This document shows positions 1 through 12,556 of a stretch of DNA of 64,000 bases, piece by piece. Both the position numbers and the translations under genes were made by a program. The stretch's first letter is position 1, and the number at the start of each line of letters is the position of its first letter. Below the pieces are notes generated by a model that did not search any database, was not told where the DNA came from, and saw only the letters and a list, made by a program, of their open reading frames with translations. Source of the stretch: Pyrocephalus nanus (lineage: Eukaryota > Chordata > Aves > Passeriformes > Tyrannidae); the NCBI GenBank assembly GCA_038380795.1, contig CM076260.1, forward strand, positions 6,216,033 to 6,280,032. The letters are read 5' to 3'.

Positions 1-1179
1 TGAATAGTTAGAATTTATATTTTGAAATCTTTACCAGACAGGTTAAAAAAAAAACCTGTGAAAAGCCTGTTTATTTTAATATTTCTGGTTTTTTTTGATA
101 AGGCTCTTCTTTAATGAATGCTTCTCTCAAAATCTGAAAGGGTTTTATACACAGAGATCCAACTTTTCAGGAACTAGAAGGATTTATTTTATTTCCTACA
201 GCTAAATGTCTTTTGAAAGAGAATCTAGAAAAGCACAAAAACCTTCTCACTATAACAGCTGTGAATATTTCTTGTTTTCCCAGAACTTCCCAAGGGTCTA
301 TAGGCACTGATATTTCTGCCCTCAGCTTTTCCTTGGGTAATGTGTTCTATGGCATTTCTCTTACAAGACAAGCACCACGATTTTTGACAAGTTGATGATG
401 AAGAGCCTGATACTGGAAACCGCCCTGGTAGCAGCTATTCATGAGAACACAGGCTCAAGCTCTTTGTTTTCAGTGCCCACATCACTGTGTTCAGGGCTCC
501 TTAGTAAACTCAACCAGACACTGCTTTGTGATGAGCAAATGAAGCTACAGCCAAAACAGATGCTCTTTAGCACTTGCCTTCACATCACCCTCAGGCTCCC
601 CTAAAAAATTCCCAGTGAGTTTGGCTGAGAGCTCCTTTCCTTGTTACTTTTTGTTAGCATCTGCTGAATTGTGGATGAGAGGCTTGGCATTCACAGGAAA
701 ATGTAATTTCACACCTCTGTCCAGCACAAGGCATAGTTGCTGTTAAAAAGAAGCAGATGCAGCTATTCTAAATCCACTTGGATCTTTTCTCTAGCCCAAG
801 TGATTGCAGGCCAGCTCAGTCTGTCTTGGTGAGTTTACTGATTCTCTGTGTATATGATGCTTCTTGGCAAATTGGCAGCTGATGTAGGACTAAACTCCTG
901 GGTATCTCAAAAATCCATGATGAGCTTGTCTAACACAGAGGATAAGTGAAATACTGGCCTCATGCAAGTGAGAGTGTGTTTTTGGAGGTTAGTCTGTTTT
1001 CAGAGTGCAGGATCTGTACAGCATCAAGGCACGTGGTCATCATCTAACTAACAATTTATGTTATGTTTCTTTTATATTCAAAACTTATATTAATTTTAAT
1101 TTAATGAGCAGACATAGAACTTAAATACAGAGAAGAAATCTCTACTTAACAGAGTGTAAGCTCTCTCTCTCCTTCTCAG
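1..1179 (+). other. MEP1A intron, partial
   Basis: No coding exon recognised. The next upstream MEP1A exon should end two bases into a glycine codon after a QQFDG-like peptide; nothing like this is seen, so it lies before the window. Bases 101-185 resemble 1691-1775 in the next intron. Confidence 0.7.
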
Positions 1180-1355
1180 GTGTTGGTCCTTGGTGGGGGA
1201 TCAGCATACTGGACAGACCCTCTCAATTGGGGAAAGGTGTGACTACAGAGCAATTGTGGAACATGAAATCCTGCATGCTTTAGGATTTTACCATGAGCAG
1301 TCGAGGATGGACCGGGACGACTATGTGAAAATTTGGTGGGATGAAATTATTCCAG
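1180..1355 (+). CDS. MEP1A: MEP1A exon: astacin zinc-binding site
   Basis: Acceptor ccttctcag ends at 1179; donor gtggg follows 1355. Enters with one base completing a codon and leaves in phase 1. It encodes CWSLVGDQH at the start, then [15 protein letters not shown]: three zinc-ligand histidines and the catalytic glutamate of HExxHxxGFxHE. It ends in KIWWDEIIP. Confidence 0.97.
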
Positions 1356-4300
1356 GTGGGTATTAACCTTCAAGGCAGACTTTACTGTAAAGTGAAGATG
1401 TATCAGTATCTCATTTTCACTCCTAAATTTTAAGACCTTCCTAAAGATATAAACACCTGAGACCACTGTAAATCAACAAATTTTGGTACAACTTTTGGTC
1501 AAAGACCAGAAACTGTCTAAGGCCAGAAGTGAGAGGTCCTGCTTGGGAGTCACAGGACTTTTATCTCACCTTGGTTCCAGGACTGGTATGATCTCTAAGT
1601 TTTGAACAAATCACTTCTCCTCCTTCTGAGTCTGTTTCCTTTTGCCATTTAATGCAAATTGTAAACTTATTTAGATGGTGAGATTTGAGGTGACTCTTCT
1701 TTAATCAAAGGTCCTCTCAAAATCTGAAAGGTTTTTATATTCAGAGATTCAGGCTTTCGTGAAACTGGAAATATTCTCTTTGCCCATGAAAAAGCCTCAA
1801 AATTATTAGCTCAGATGCAACATATAAAATAGAACTCTATCCTGCTGTCTCCTGACCAGTGTCTCTCTGCAGGTTCTTGCCTGCAGGTTGGTATCATCAA
1901 ATTCAGTGGCTCTGTGAGTTTCAGCAAACTCTTCACAGTCCACCTGGTCCCTCAAAGGCAGTTTCTCTTGCTGTCCCCTGTGAGATCTGGTTCTATATTA
2001 CTTAATGATAATTTATTTGCAAAGGAGGGACTAAAAGAGGATGTTTCTCTTTAATTTTTGATAAATGGTGCAATTCAAGTATCTGTAAGAAAACAATCCC
2101 AAGCTCTTATATAATCTCAAGCCTCGGACTGAAGACCTTTGTGATCTGCAGAAGGGAAGGGCAGTCTTTATGCAGAGAAACTGTAATTAGTCACCAGTAC
2201 AGTCATGTGCTGCTTCTTCTTTGAGAAAGAATGCCAGCTATTCTGAAAATATTATTTGTAGTTGGAAATGCTGGTAATCTCTCTTTATTTCCACAGCAAA
2301 GCATGTGAAATGGCTCCCTCTCTCTGCTCTAGATTTCCTTTTCATAGGGAAAGCTTTCTCTAAGGACAAATTATTTCACCAAGAAACCACGAGAAACATG
2401 TTTCCAAATAACATTTCAATAGAAATATCATATCAGTATTGTAAATCTACAGTAAAAACGTCTTTCTTTTTCCCTCCAGATTGCTAATTCATTCTTTGCT
2501 TCAAAGAAGAACAGAACCTGGAGGCATTCCAGGACTGTTATATCTGTCCCCTTAGTGAGCAAAGGACTTCTCAGCCTCCCCTTGTCCCTGTATGATCTAA
2601 TATCCTGGGAAATGTTTGCATCAATAGTCACAAGTCCTGGAATGGATACATTAATCTTAAATACATTAATCCTTAAGCTTAATCCTTCAGGTTCCTTACT
2701 ATTGGACCATCAATTCTGACCTTCTATGTATCCCATTCTTTACAGCTCATTGATATTTGATCTTGAACTTACCGAAGTCACCTGTGAGGGCACAGAACTG
2801 CAATCTAAAGGCACTGCTTTGTTGTCCAAATGACAAGCAGAAATCTTGCTAAGTTTGAGTATTATATTCTAAAGTAATTCTGCCTCAGAAAACTGCATCC
2901 AAGGGGCCAGGCTAAAGGCATTCCTTTCCAATATCTCTAAAAATGAAGAACTTTTCTGTTCTTTTATTAGGCAAAGAGCACAATTTTGCGAAATATGATG
3001 ACAGCTACATCACTGACCTGAACACCCCCTATGACTACGAATCACTGATGCACTATGCACCCTTTTCATTTAACAAAAATGAGAGTGTCCCCACAATCAC
3101 AGCAAAGATACCAGCATTTGATGACATAATTGGACAACGTCTGGACCTCAGTGCCATTGATCTGGAAAGACTGAATCGCATGTACAACTGCAGTAAGTCA
3201 TAATTTAACCATGGCAAACTCTTTCTTTGATTATACTCGAGCCAGGCTGGTTCACCTCTCTTATGTCTCTCAAACCACAAAAACTCTTCTCAAGTGTGCT
3301 CGAGGACAGGGCTCGTGCTGTGCAGACACAGTTTATTCCCTCCTCATATCTCTCTTTGGTTCTGCTGTCATTACTCTTGTAAAAGTTAATTAGTCAAGGA
3401 AAGTCAGTCCACTCATCTCTTTTCTTCCACAGTGCTCCTGGGGGTTCGGACCTGTGGTTGTGTTCTGCTGGTGTGTGGGCAGCTTTGTTGTGCTTTTGTG
3501 AGGTGAATGCAACTGCACTTTGTCCTCTTTTACTGACATTTGGTCTTAATTAGATTAATTTGTACCTGAGATTGGACAAGTCTAGAGTCCAACACTGTCT
3601 ATTTTGCCAATATGATTGAAAACGTTATCACCGATCATGGTTGTCACTGAGAAGTTATTGTCCCCAAGGATCTGTCAGCAGAAGCATCACCTTGTAGGAA
3701 AACTCAGCTGAACTGGCCTAAGGTAACTGCATGGACTTTGCTTGAAGTGGAAGAACAGGCTCATGTTCACCAGGCAGATAAGTGAGACATGACAAGCAAT
3801 AACCTCAGCCGAGGAGTGGTTAAATACACCACCCCAGGGTCACAAAGTGACTTGTTCCTCCAAGGCTGACAAACAGCAACAATCACACCATCAGGCACTA
3901 CCACGTGGGTGCTTCCTAATCTTCTACAAAGTGGTCAAATGTTTTTGTCTTTATGCAGGGAATCCCTCCAGAAATCAAATGTTTCCTCTTCTGAGTTTTT
4001 GGGCTTGCATCTGCTAATGTGAGGATTGTCTTCTCTATAGGATGTTTGTACTAGTGTAAACAAAACTAACAAAAAATAGAGCAGAAATCACTCAGAGGTG
4101 ACCATGTGTGCTTTTTTTTTTTTTATTTTTTCAGCTTCAACTCACACCTTTTTGGACCAGTGTTCTTTTGAGTTTGATAACATCTGTGGTATGATTCAGG
4201 GCACCAGAGATGACGTAGACTGGGTCCATCAACTGAACAGTGTGACAGGGCAGGAGGACCACACACTTTCTGGGCGCTGTAGAGGTAAACCAAAGTAACA

Positions 4301-7300
4301 GAACACTCTTCTATGGAAAAAGGCTTAGCTGGAGTAACAGTCACTGTGCATGTCTGTGTCCTTTAAATACAGTCTTTAACAACTTCTCTGAACCTGTTGC
4401 TGTCAACCCTTGAGAAAACCCTGCTCTGACCGCTCTAAAAACACAAGATTAAATAACCATATTTAAGGCACAACCCAGAAAACATCTGAGTTGTAATGTT
4501 TTCCATTAAGCAAAAAGCCCTTTTTCTTCTCACTTGTCTTGACCCTTTGAGTGTGAGTTTATGTTTGCACTCATGCTCTCAACAAACTTTTTCAACTTAG
4601 TGGAATGTCCTCCACACCAGCAAGATAAAAGGGGACAAAGAACAATCTTAACTATAGCCCTTTTAAATATAACATGGAAAATAATTTACTGCAGCTTCCA
4701 AAGTCTGAGTAAGAGTTATGTTGCCTCATGATAAGAACGAAACATCATTCATAGCCACCCATAAATGTGTTTGCAATGCACGTTTTTAGTTAAGCTTGAT
4801 GAATGCTGGTTGTGGAGGTGGAAAAAAGTTGAAAAGTATTTTCTGATAGTAACTTATGGATAATTTTTCTTTTCAAACAGTAATTTTGCCATTTTTTAAA
4901 AGGAATAAGATCTCAAAAAGTTTGGAGCCAGCCCCAGTCACAGTCACAGGATGCTGGCTTACAACTGAGAATAAAGACTAAATCACAACAGGCAGTTCTG
5001 AAGAGCAAAAGCCTTATTTGTTATTATTTAGACAAGGCAAACTACTACACAATTGCAAACAAAAAATTACTTCTGTGGTAAATTTTGCCTGAGTACAGGG
5101 CAGGAGGGGAAAGAACTCTGACCAAAAGCACATTCAGTTATGCTTTGTTAGTCTTTGACTTGCTGCACTCAGGAGTAGGTTATTCCCCTCATGTGACCCA
5201 CCCACTGGAAAAAACAGATCCCCAACTTCTTACAATGCTAGTACTTGTCAGATGGCTCCAAGAATACAATATAACTCAAGAAAATCATCTGACAGCTTCT
5301 AGAAATACATGCTTCTAACCCCTGCTGACTCTTAATTCTCTCACTCTTTTTTCTTGCTCTGTACAGTATAATTGTAACTGAAACAATAATTTAACTGAAT
5401 TGTTTGAGTTTATCGGGAAAAATCCAATCTGTCTGAATTGGGCACTTAACTTGCCCTTGGGCTTAAGCATCTGGTGACTCACTATAAAATAAGCATGGAA
5501 GAGTTAATGGAGAGGGATGGGTGACTGAGAATCTCCAGAGTTGAAATGAATTGCATGAGTAGGGAGTGTCTCTCCTGTTGGCACCTCCAAAGGGTCATTG
5601 ACTCCATCAGGAATTTAGACCTTTTTTGATAACTGGTTCTGCAGTCATCTTGAGTGGGGGTAAATTCTAAGTTTTTTATCAGAGGTGGATCATATTTCTC
5701 CCAGAAATATGATGTTTTGATATAGTTTTGATGTCCTGGGTTTTTGACTTATTGCTAGCTAAAATGAAGGAGGGAAAGTACAGCCGTACAGCTTAACATT
5801 TAAGAAGTCTGCTGAAGTCTTCTAGGGCCATATTTTAATTGCCATTGATGCTTAATGTTGCCTTTATTTGACTTTCTTACCAAAAAAGAGGTAGAGTCCA
5901 GATCATTGGGGCTTTTGTTCCTAAAATAATTTCAACAATATGCTTCCAGCCCTGTTTCTTACTTGAAGCAAGTGATCATGCTTATATTTAATACAAATAA
6001 AAGTGAAGTGTCATATGTTGCAAAAAGCAATTAGGTACCTTTGGCAAGGTTTCTATGGATATGAGCTCAAAGCATTGCTACCATGTGGGAGGGAATGGAG
6101 AGTATTCCCCTGACCTGGCTAGAAAGAACCTGATAAACAGCTCAGACAGCTCCACTAACCATGCAGGAGACTGTTCTGCCTTCATGCAGCTACAGTACTG
6201 TTGGAACTGTTGGAACAAGATGATCCTTAAGGTTCTTTCCAATCCAAACTATCCTGTGATTCTATGATATGTTATCTTGGACAAGACTCCATGGAACCAG
6301 CCCCCAACAGAGGAAACTTTCACTCAACAGCTAAAAGAATTTCACTTATTTGTTTAACCCTTGACTGTAAAGAATAGTAAAGAATAAGTAAAAAGCAACA
6401 AAATACAGATAAAGGCATCACTACTTCATCTCTTATATCAAGATATGTTCTGTGTACAAATGGTAAATCCTTGTAAATTTGAGGATAAAAGTAGACACTT
6501 CAAATCTAAAGTGAAGCACACTTCAAAATATGTTAACAAGAAATTAGAGGGGCAGAAATCCTTAAATAATTTCCCCAGACTGATAAACTGAGCTTTGGAA
6601 TCTTTGGGTAAGCTATAAAAAAATTGCTTCTTCATGTTCAAGGTCAGGACAGTGCTAATTTTGTGTCCAATCCTTTTTTATTATCATTATTGCTGATAAG
6701 AAATTATCTTTACAAGGTAATATAGCATACAATCTCTTAGAATCTCATCTTTAGATTATTGTCATTATAAATCAAGAAAAAAAATATTTACTTGTTACTT
6801 GTGGCCATCACTAAATCCTCTGTCTCACATGTCTCTGACATTCCTGAGGAACACAACTTCCAATTACACCAACTAATGCAAAATTGACACGAGCTGACAG
6901 CAATGAGTTCCATAAATGTGCTAAGCTGCTACTCCTGTTCTTATCCTGGTCTGTCTTGGATGGCTATCACATAACATTCCCTCTACTATTCATGTTAAGT
7001 ATGAATGTTAAGTATTACTCTTCTGACTACTGAAAAAGTGCAGTTGAAATGATAAGTTCACACCATGCAGCTAGGGAAAAATCTGGAAGGAGGCAGTGAC
7101 AGTCTACCCTTTCTCCCCAGATGCTGGCTATTTCATGTACTTTAACACCAGCTCTGGCACAACAGATGAGGTGGCAGTCCTGGAGTCTCGAATCCTTTAT
7201 CCAAAGAGAACTCAGCAGTGCCTCCAGTTCTTCTACAGGACCACAGGAAGCATTTCTGACAAGCTGATCATCTGGCTTAAAGAGGATGATGGCACTGGGA

Positions 7301-10300
7301 ATGTTCGCAAGATGAGGAAAATCCAGACCTTTCAAGGTAATTTTGGAAATGAGAGGAATATTTGGATGGAGGGGAGGAGTTGTCTTATTGTAACCATCAA
7401 TGCAGAGGATTGGCTCAGAAGCCCAAAGATTTTCCCAAAGCTACCAGAATGTCTTGCAATATGGCTAAGGATTTTGGTATCACATGAGGGCATTTAGCAG
7501 ACAAACTGTGGCTGCAAAAATGTAATTTAGGTGCTTCACAGCAGAAATCACATTATTCCTAATATTATGTTATGCTCGGTGATTGAGAGGGATTCCAAGC
7601 TGTGCTGGAGATCAGTGGACTGTATCCCCACTGGCTGTTATATGACCCAACACTGAGTTGCTCAAATGTAAATACTTGTGCTCCTCTGCAGTCAATTAGA
7701 ATCCCAGTCTGATTTTTAGATGGTCAGAAATATAAAAGAACATGCAGTTTTGGACATGTGAACTGGATTCCCACTTCATGTGATTTTGCTAAATAGGACA
7801 AATTCAGCCACTGCTGGACCATGTTGTCAAAACTCAAGATCTTTTCTAACTATCAGGCTGTAACAGTTTGCAGGGAAGGATAAGTCCCTGGAAAAGTGTC
7901 AGGAACAGCTAATTCTAACACACTGGGTCACTGATTCCCATCCTTTTGTTTTGTCTTAGCCCTCAGCCTGTTGCCCTTTGTACTAGTGACTGTCATTCCC
8001 TAACGTGTGAACAGTTCCTTGTACAAAATGTCCAAAGCATTTAGATGATAAAGCAATGTGGATATATTATAATCACAATATCAGCTTAAGATCTCTCACC
8101 TTCACGACTCCATGAGAGGCCCAGTTATCTAAAAATGCAGCTGGGATGGATGGCTAGGAACAAGTCACTTCGTAACACCTCTAATCACACTGATGGCAAT
8201 CTTTTGCTTTCCTTTCACCAAAGCTGACAGTGACTCCAACTGGAAAATTGCCCATGTAACCCTCAATGCTCAGAAGAAGTTCCGTTACCTCTTCCAAGGA
8301 CTAAAGGGCAACACCAGCTCTTCAAACGGTGGGATTGCTATCGATGACGTCACCCTGACAGAGACCCCCTGTCCCACAGCCGTGTGGGTCATTCCGAATT
8401 TCAGCAAAATCCTTGAGGACACACCCACTAGTGCTATTGAGAGCCCTCGTTTTTATAGCCCTGAGGGCTATGGATTTGGCATAACTGTGATCCCCAACTA
8501 TGACAGCACTGGCTACGCTCGCATTGCCTTCCACCTGTGCAGTGGAGAGAACGATGCTCTGCTGGAGTGGCCGGCTCTGAACCGCCAAGCCACGCTCACA
8601 GTGCTGGACCAGGACCCCGATGTCTTCAAAAGGATGTCCTCGAGCAAAAGCTTCACCACAAGCAGAGACCATGTTAGCTCAGGTGAGTGTGTCAGCCTGG
8701 GGGAATGTTGGCAATGAGAGCCAAGGAACCCAAGTCAGAGGACTGAGTGTAGGACTCAGAGCTGGGCAACCTTGACTCCATTTCCCAGTTTGGGACACTT
8801 TCCTGAGTACGACCTTCCCTGTGTGTGATTCAGAATCCCTGTCTGTGGAATATCCTGTAATGTGAAAAGTGGCACCTATAAGGTTGCTGTTATTATGAAC
8901 AATGCCTGAGATATCTGAGTTTGACTCTAAAACTGAGTTCTCACAAGAACTGGCAGTTCCTATTCTACCTGTGGTAATCGATTATAATTTTACTTGAAAC
9001 TGCATTTTGGAAGCTCAGTTAACTACAACATATTCAGTTGATTTCAACATATGTAGTCTGAATGCATAGAATTCACACTGTAGCTGTATCTAAGAAAAAA
9101 AAAAACCATGACAATACCTGCAAGATCTGTCTGCAGCACTTGAAGCCTGTCTTGCTTGGCTGGGGGTAGACACTGAACAGTATGAACTCTTTCAAACAGG
9201 GACCACCTTTTAACTCCAGGTTTATATAGCATGTAACACCATAGGTTCACATCCAGCCTGAGGATTTCCCATGGATATGTTAATTCAGAAATGTTCAGCC
9301 TGGAGAGGAGAGGGCTGAACAATCAGAGTGACCTAACTGTAGCCCTTCAGTACCTGAGGGGAGACTACAAGAAAGATGGAGGGAGACTATTCACAGAGGT
9401 ATGGAGTCACAGGAAAAAGGGGAATTGGCTTCTCAACAGGATGTTTAAAAACTTAAGTATGGATATGTTTAACAGAAATATAGAAATTATCAAAATCTGG
9501 TAAATTCTAAACCATAGGTACCTAAAAACTAATGGGGGAATATCTTTATGCAGGAGGGAGCTCTTAGCTGGTGACAATGAGGAGGTAACTGGTGTTTGAT
9601 TAGTCCTCAGTGAAAGAGGAATTGTGAATTTCAATGCCCTCACATAGACTAAGAAGCCTCATGCAGACCATACCTAAGGATCTGCTGGCGCCCTTAGTTT
9701 GTCAGTCTTCTGTGGGTTTTTTGGGCATTTCAGCTCTGAACTCGATTTTATAAATCCCATTCAACACTTTAACGTGAAAAAAAAGTCATGTCATGCTTCC
9801 AGCTGCAAAACTTTGTTGTTCTTATTCATCACTCATATTCTCTTTGCAGATGGTAGTGGAGCTGTAATATGGGATAAACCATCCATTTCTGGAACATTTG
9901 ATGAATCATGCAATTGCAACAGAACTGTATCCTGGGGGTGGAGTAACTTCATGTCCCACAGTGAGATGAGACGGAGAAGCTTCCTGAAAAATGATGACCT
10001 GATTATTTTTGCAGAATTTAATGGTAAAGACCCTTTCCCTTATTCTCCTTACAAAATGGGTGATTCTTTCTGTTTTCATACATTCAATTAACTACTGCAC
10101 CTGTCTCCAAGTTGTCTTCTCTTCTAATGGGGATCAACTTTAAAAAGCATTTCTGTGTCTTAGTTTCAGGTGGGTGATGTTGACTAAAATGATTATGAGT
10201 TCAGAGGGATCTAAATGGCAGTGAGTTTTGGAAAGTTAACTTCTTGGACAACTTTAAGCACCCTGACCAGTAGCTATGTCCATTTCTAACTAAAGGGCCA

Positions 10301-11313
10301 TCCCCATTGTATTTATTTTCAAACATATGTGGCGTAATTTTTTGAAGTACGGAATATCACAGATTTACCTAACTAGTTCTGGTAACTTCAGTGTTATTTT
10401 CTGTCTTGTGCTTTAAATACACAGAACATGCTGTGGAACAGCAAGAGTTCTTTAAAAGGCAAATGGACAATGAGTGCCCTCTGGTCCACAAGACACTGTG
10501 TGAGCCCCTGGTAGGAGGTGTACTACATACAGCTTCACTCACTGATATCTGATGTCTTTCTCTCCACTTTCCTTTTCTAAAAGATATAATTCACCTCAAT
10601 AACACTGAAGTTCCTGTTGCGTCTGTACAATCTGCCCTCACGGGAGGCCTCATCCTTGAGAGGCAGAAGAGAGCAGCCCAGGATGTGGAGCCTGTTCAAG
10701 ACCAGCTGCCTTATCTGCAGGACCCCTGTGACCCAAACCCTTGCCAGAATGACGGGGTCTGTGTGAATGTGAAAGGAGAAGCAAGCTGCAGGTACCACAG
10801 ACCTCTTCCCTCCTTGCTCTGTCTTTCTTCTTCAAATTATGAGGCTAATCAGTGTTCAGAGCTACAGATTTCAGAGGTCTAAGCCATTAGGTCTTCAAGG
10901 AACAGTAGAAACAAAACACTTTGCCACAGTGACTGGTTTCTACCAGCAGCCATGAGGGGAGGTTTCTTTACATAGAGCAAAGAAACCCCTTTTGTGGTGC
11001 TTCCAGAGTATGTAAATAGCATCCAAACAAAGTGGGGATGTTGTGACATGAACTCCTCCAATAGGAACTGCACATCCAGGATAGTGAATGTGAGGACCTT
11101 CAGGTGAGTCTATAGGGCAGGACAAAACTCCTGATACATGTGGGTCTGTACTTTTTTTTTCCCAGGTGCCCATCAGGACAAGCCTTCTTCTTCACGGGTG
11201 AGAGGTGTGAGTCAAGACAGGTCCATGGGGACATCCTGGGAATGACAATTGGTGGAATTGCTGGAACCATTGTCTTAACCATCGTCCTCATTTCCATGAT
11301 GGCTAGAAGATAA
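1180..11313 (+). CDS. MEP1A: Meprin A subunit alpha (partial, 3' eight coding exons)
   Basis: Secreted or membrane-bound zinc metalloprotease of the astacin family (M12A) that cuts matrix proteins, peptides and cytokines at epithelial surfaces. Exons: 1180-1355, 2971-3192, 4135-4284, 7121-7336, 8224-8682, 9850-10023, 10584-10791, 11166-11313; all introns are GT-AG and phases agree, giving 583 visible residues. Seen in order (numbered from the first whole codon): astacin zinc motif [15 protein letters not shown] at 28-42, Met-turn SLMHY at 83-87, MAM from about 137, MATH from about 300, furin motif RQKR at 492-495, EGF-like module 514-549 with six cysteines, a transmembrane helix about 558-580 and a five-residue tail. 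The visible part aligns from memory with human residues about 128-746 and is some 36 residues shorter, mainly in the linker before the EGF module. Signal peptide, propeptide and start of the protease domain lie before the window. Meprin beta is less likely because of the furin site and the overall match. Confidence 0.97.
2971..3192 (+). CDS. MEP1A: MEP1A exon: end of astacin domain with Met-turn
   Basis: Acceptor cttttattag, donor gtaagt, phase 1 to phase 1 (222 nt). It encodes [14 protein letters not shown], the Met-turn with the tyrosine that acts as fifth zinc ligand in astacins, and ends at LNRMYNC, the end of the protease domain. Confidence 0.97.
4135..4284 (+). CDS. MEP1A: MEP1A exon: start of MAM domain
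   Basis: Preceded by a T-rich tract (4111-4131) and tcag; donor gtaaac. 150 nt, phase 1 both sides. It encodes [21 protein letters not shown], a typical MAM opening with paired cysteines. Confidence 0.95.
4285..7120 (+). other. MEP1A intron between the first two MAM exons
   Basis: The longest MEP1A intron in the window (2.8 kb). It is AT-rich and holds a CR1 tail near 6211-6268; I see nothing else in it. The other MEP1A introns (1356-2970, 7337-8223, 8683-9849, 10024-10583) are also free of recognisable genes, apart from the CR1 piece at 9290-9440. Confidence 0.6.
6211..6268 (+). repeat. CR1 LINE 3' tail fragment
   Basis: The order ttggaacaagatgatcctta, ttctttccaatcc, tgtgattctatgat is the typical avian CR1 3' end (ggttggactagatgacc..., ttccaaccc, attctatgattctatg). 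Confidence 0.75.
7121..7336 (+). CDS. MEP1A: MEP1A exon: middle of MAM domain
   Basis: Acceptor ttctccccag, donor gtaatt. 216 nt, phase 1 both sides. It encodes [12 protein letters not shown], then [19 protein letters not shown] and [16 protein letters not shown] domains mediate meprin subunit oligomerisation. Confidence 0.96.
8224..8682 (+). CDS. MEP1A: MEP1A exon: end of MAM and most of MATH domain
   Basis: Acceptor ttcaccaaag, donor gtgagt. The longest MEP1A exon here (459 nt, 153 codons, phase 1 both sides). It encodes [20 protein letters not shown] and [16 protein letters not shown] (MAM end), then the MATH (TRAF-like) domain with [14 protein letters not shown] and [15 protein letters not shown]. 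Confidence 0.96.
9290..9440 (+). repeat. CR1 LINE fragment
   Basis: Contains gttcagcctggagaggagag, gcccttcagtacctgagggg, ctacaagaaagatggaggga and aaaaaggggaattggcttct, the diagnostic word order of the CR1 3' region. Confidence 0.8.
9850..10023 (+). CDS. MEP1A: MEP1A exon: end of MATH domain
   Basis: Acceptor tctttgcag, donor gtaaag. 174 nt, phase 1 both sides. It encodes [17 protein letters not shown] and [18 protein letters not shown], the last MATH strands. Confidence 0.95.
10584..10791 (+). CDS. MEP1A: MEP1A exon: linker with furin site and first part of EGF
   Basis: Acceptor tttctaaaag, donor gtacca; enters in phase 1, leaves in phase 2. It encodes a linker ending in LILERQKR, a furin motif; known mammalian meprin alpha is cleaved in this inserted region, which frees it from the membrane. 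Then [19 protein letters not shown] opens the EGF-like module. Confidence 0.95.
11166..11313 (+). CDS. MEP1A: MEP1A last coding exon: EGF end, TM helix, stop
   Basis: Acceptor ttttttttcccag, enters in phase 2. It encodes [11 protein letters not shown] (EGF end), then a hydrophobic helix from ILGMTIGG to TIVLISMM, and the tail ARR before a TAA at 11311-11313. Confidence 0.95.
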
Positions 11314-12550
11314 AAAAAACTGCGGGGCAACAAATCTCAACCTAGTGTTTTTCCATAGTTTATAAAACATTGGTTTTCAGTGAAAAATGATGAATACAAG
11401 CTGTAGAAGACCAGTCAACATATGGATAGAAAGCTCTATCAACACCTTGGCAAACAATCTGCTTTCTCTGAGGGAAGTGGCTGTTAAAATGTGTCATGTA
11501 GAACTGCTGTCTGATGAAAGTTTATACAGTGCCTTTCTTGTGTGTTCTTTGAAAATTTCATTTCTTCATCCCACAGCAAGCAGCAGTGCTGAGAGTCCAT
11601 GCATTTACTCTCAGCCACAAACTCTCAGTTCAAACTTAGGTCAAATAACTGGTAGAACCTCTCAAAACACTGGTAAAAGTCACACAGAAGCACATATATT
11701 AAGATTCTAGAAATGTTCCTACAAATATTGCTCAAAAAATCCAAAGGGTACAAATCCATAGTTATGTAGTCCAGTACATCAACACTAACTTTCCCTGGAG
11801 TGTGTGATGTTTTACTAATGCTGATTAGCTATTACACAGAATTCATAAAATACTACTGCATGATTTTGGCCAGTTCTCTATCAGGGAAATAATTTCACAT
11901 TAAAGCTAGTTGTCTTTCTAAAAGGTCTCATCACACAAGGTTTTCAAATCTTCAAATGTAAATCTATTCTGTGGGTGTAATCCAAGGGGTTTTTAGACAT
12001 CTTTAAAACTCCCATGATTTCATCAGGCTCTGGATGAAATGGGAGCAGATTATCAGTTATCAAAGCGTACAATCTGTCATGGCTGCCATTAAATTCCCAT
12101 CTCTTTGGAAATCATCATTTTAAAAGTCAAGGAGAGGAGTGGGAGTATGTGAAGATGAATGCTTTGGTGCTAGAGTGTGATGAATAAGGTGTTAACATCC
12201 TCAAACTTATTGCAGATGTCAGGAAGTGAGTGATCTAGTGTGACCTAAGATCTCTGCTTTCAAGGGCTCTAACAGTTTTTACACCTGAAACTTTGATACC
12301 TAGGTTTCCTTCAAAAGCAGTTTCTACTTGTCTGAAGGAGTTCAGAAAGCAAATAATCGCAGAGGGTGACACTACCCTTGTATTTATCAGATACCTGTCA
12401 CAAGGGGTGGCAGCCAGTAGTAGTACACAGCTGTTTTCAGCTTGGGTTTAGCTTGTTCTCAGAGCAAGCCTGTAAGTAGAGACAAACCATCCATTTAACT
12501 GAGGCATTACCAGCGAGTTAATACTCTGCCTTTGAAATGAAATCAAAACA

Positions 12551-12556
12551 AATAAA
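12551..12556 (+). terminator. Candidate MEP1A polyadenylation signal
   Basis: An AATAAA hexamer lies about 1.24 kb after the MEP1A stop, in AT-rich DNA with no repeat match. It is the first canonical hexamer I see on this strand after the stop. Position alone supports it. Confidence 0.3.

Noticed and set aside
8322..8672. 116-codon open frame on the - strand
   Set aside because: It is the antisense shadow of the MEP1A MATH exon, which has a clear protein match on the + strand.
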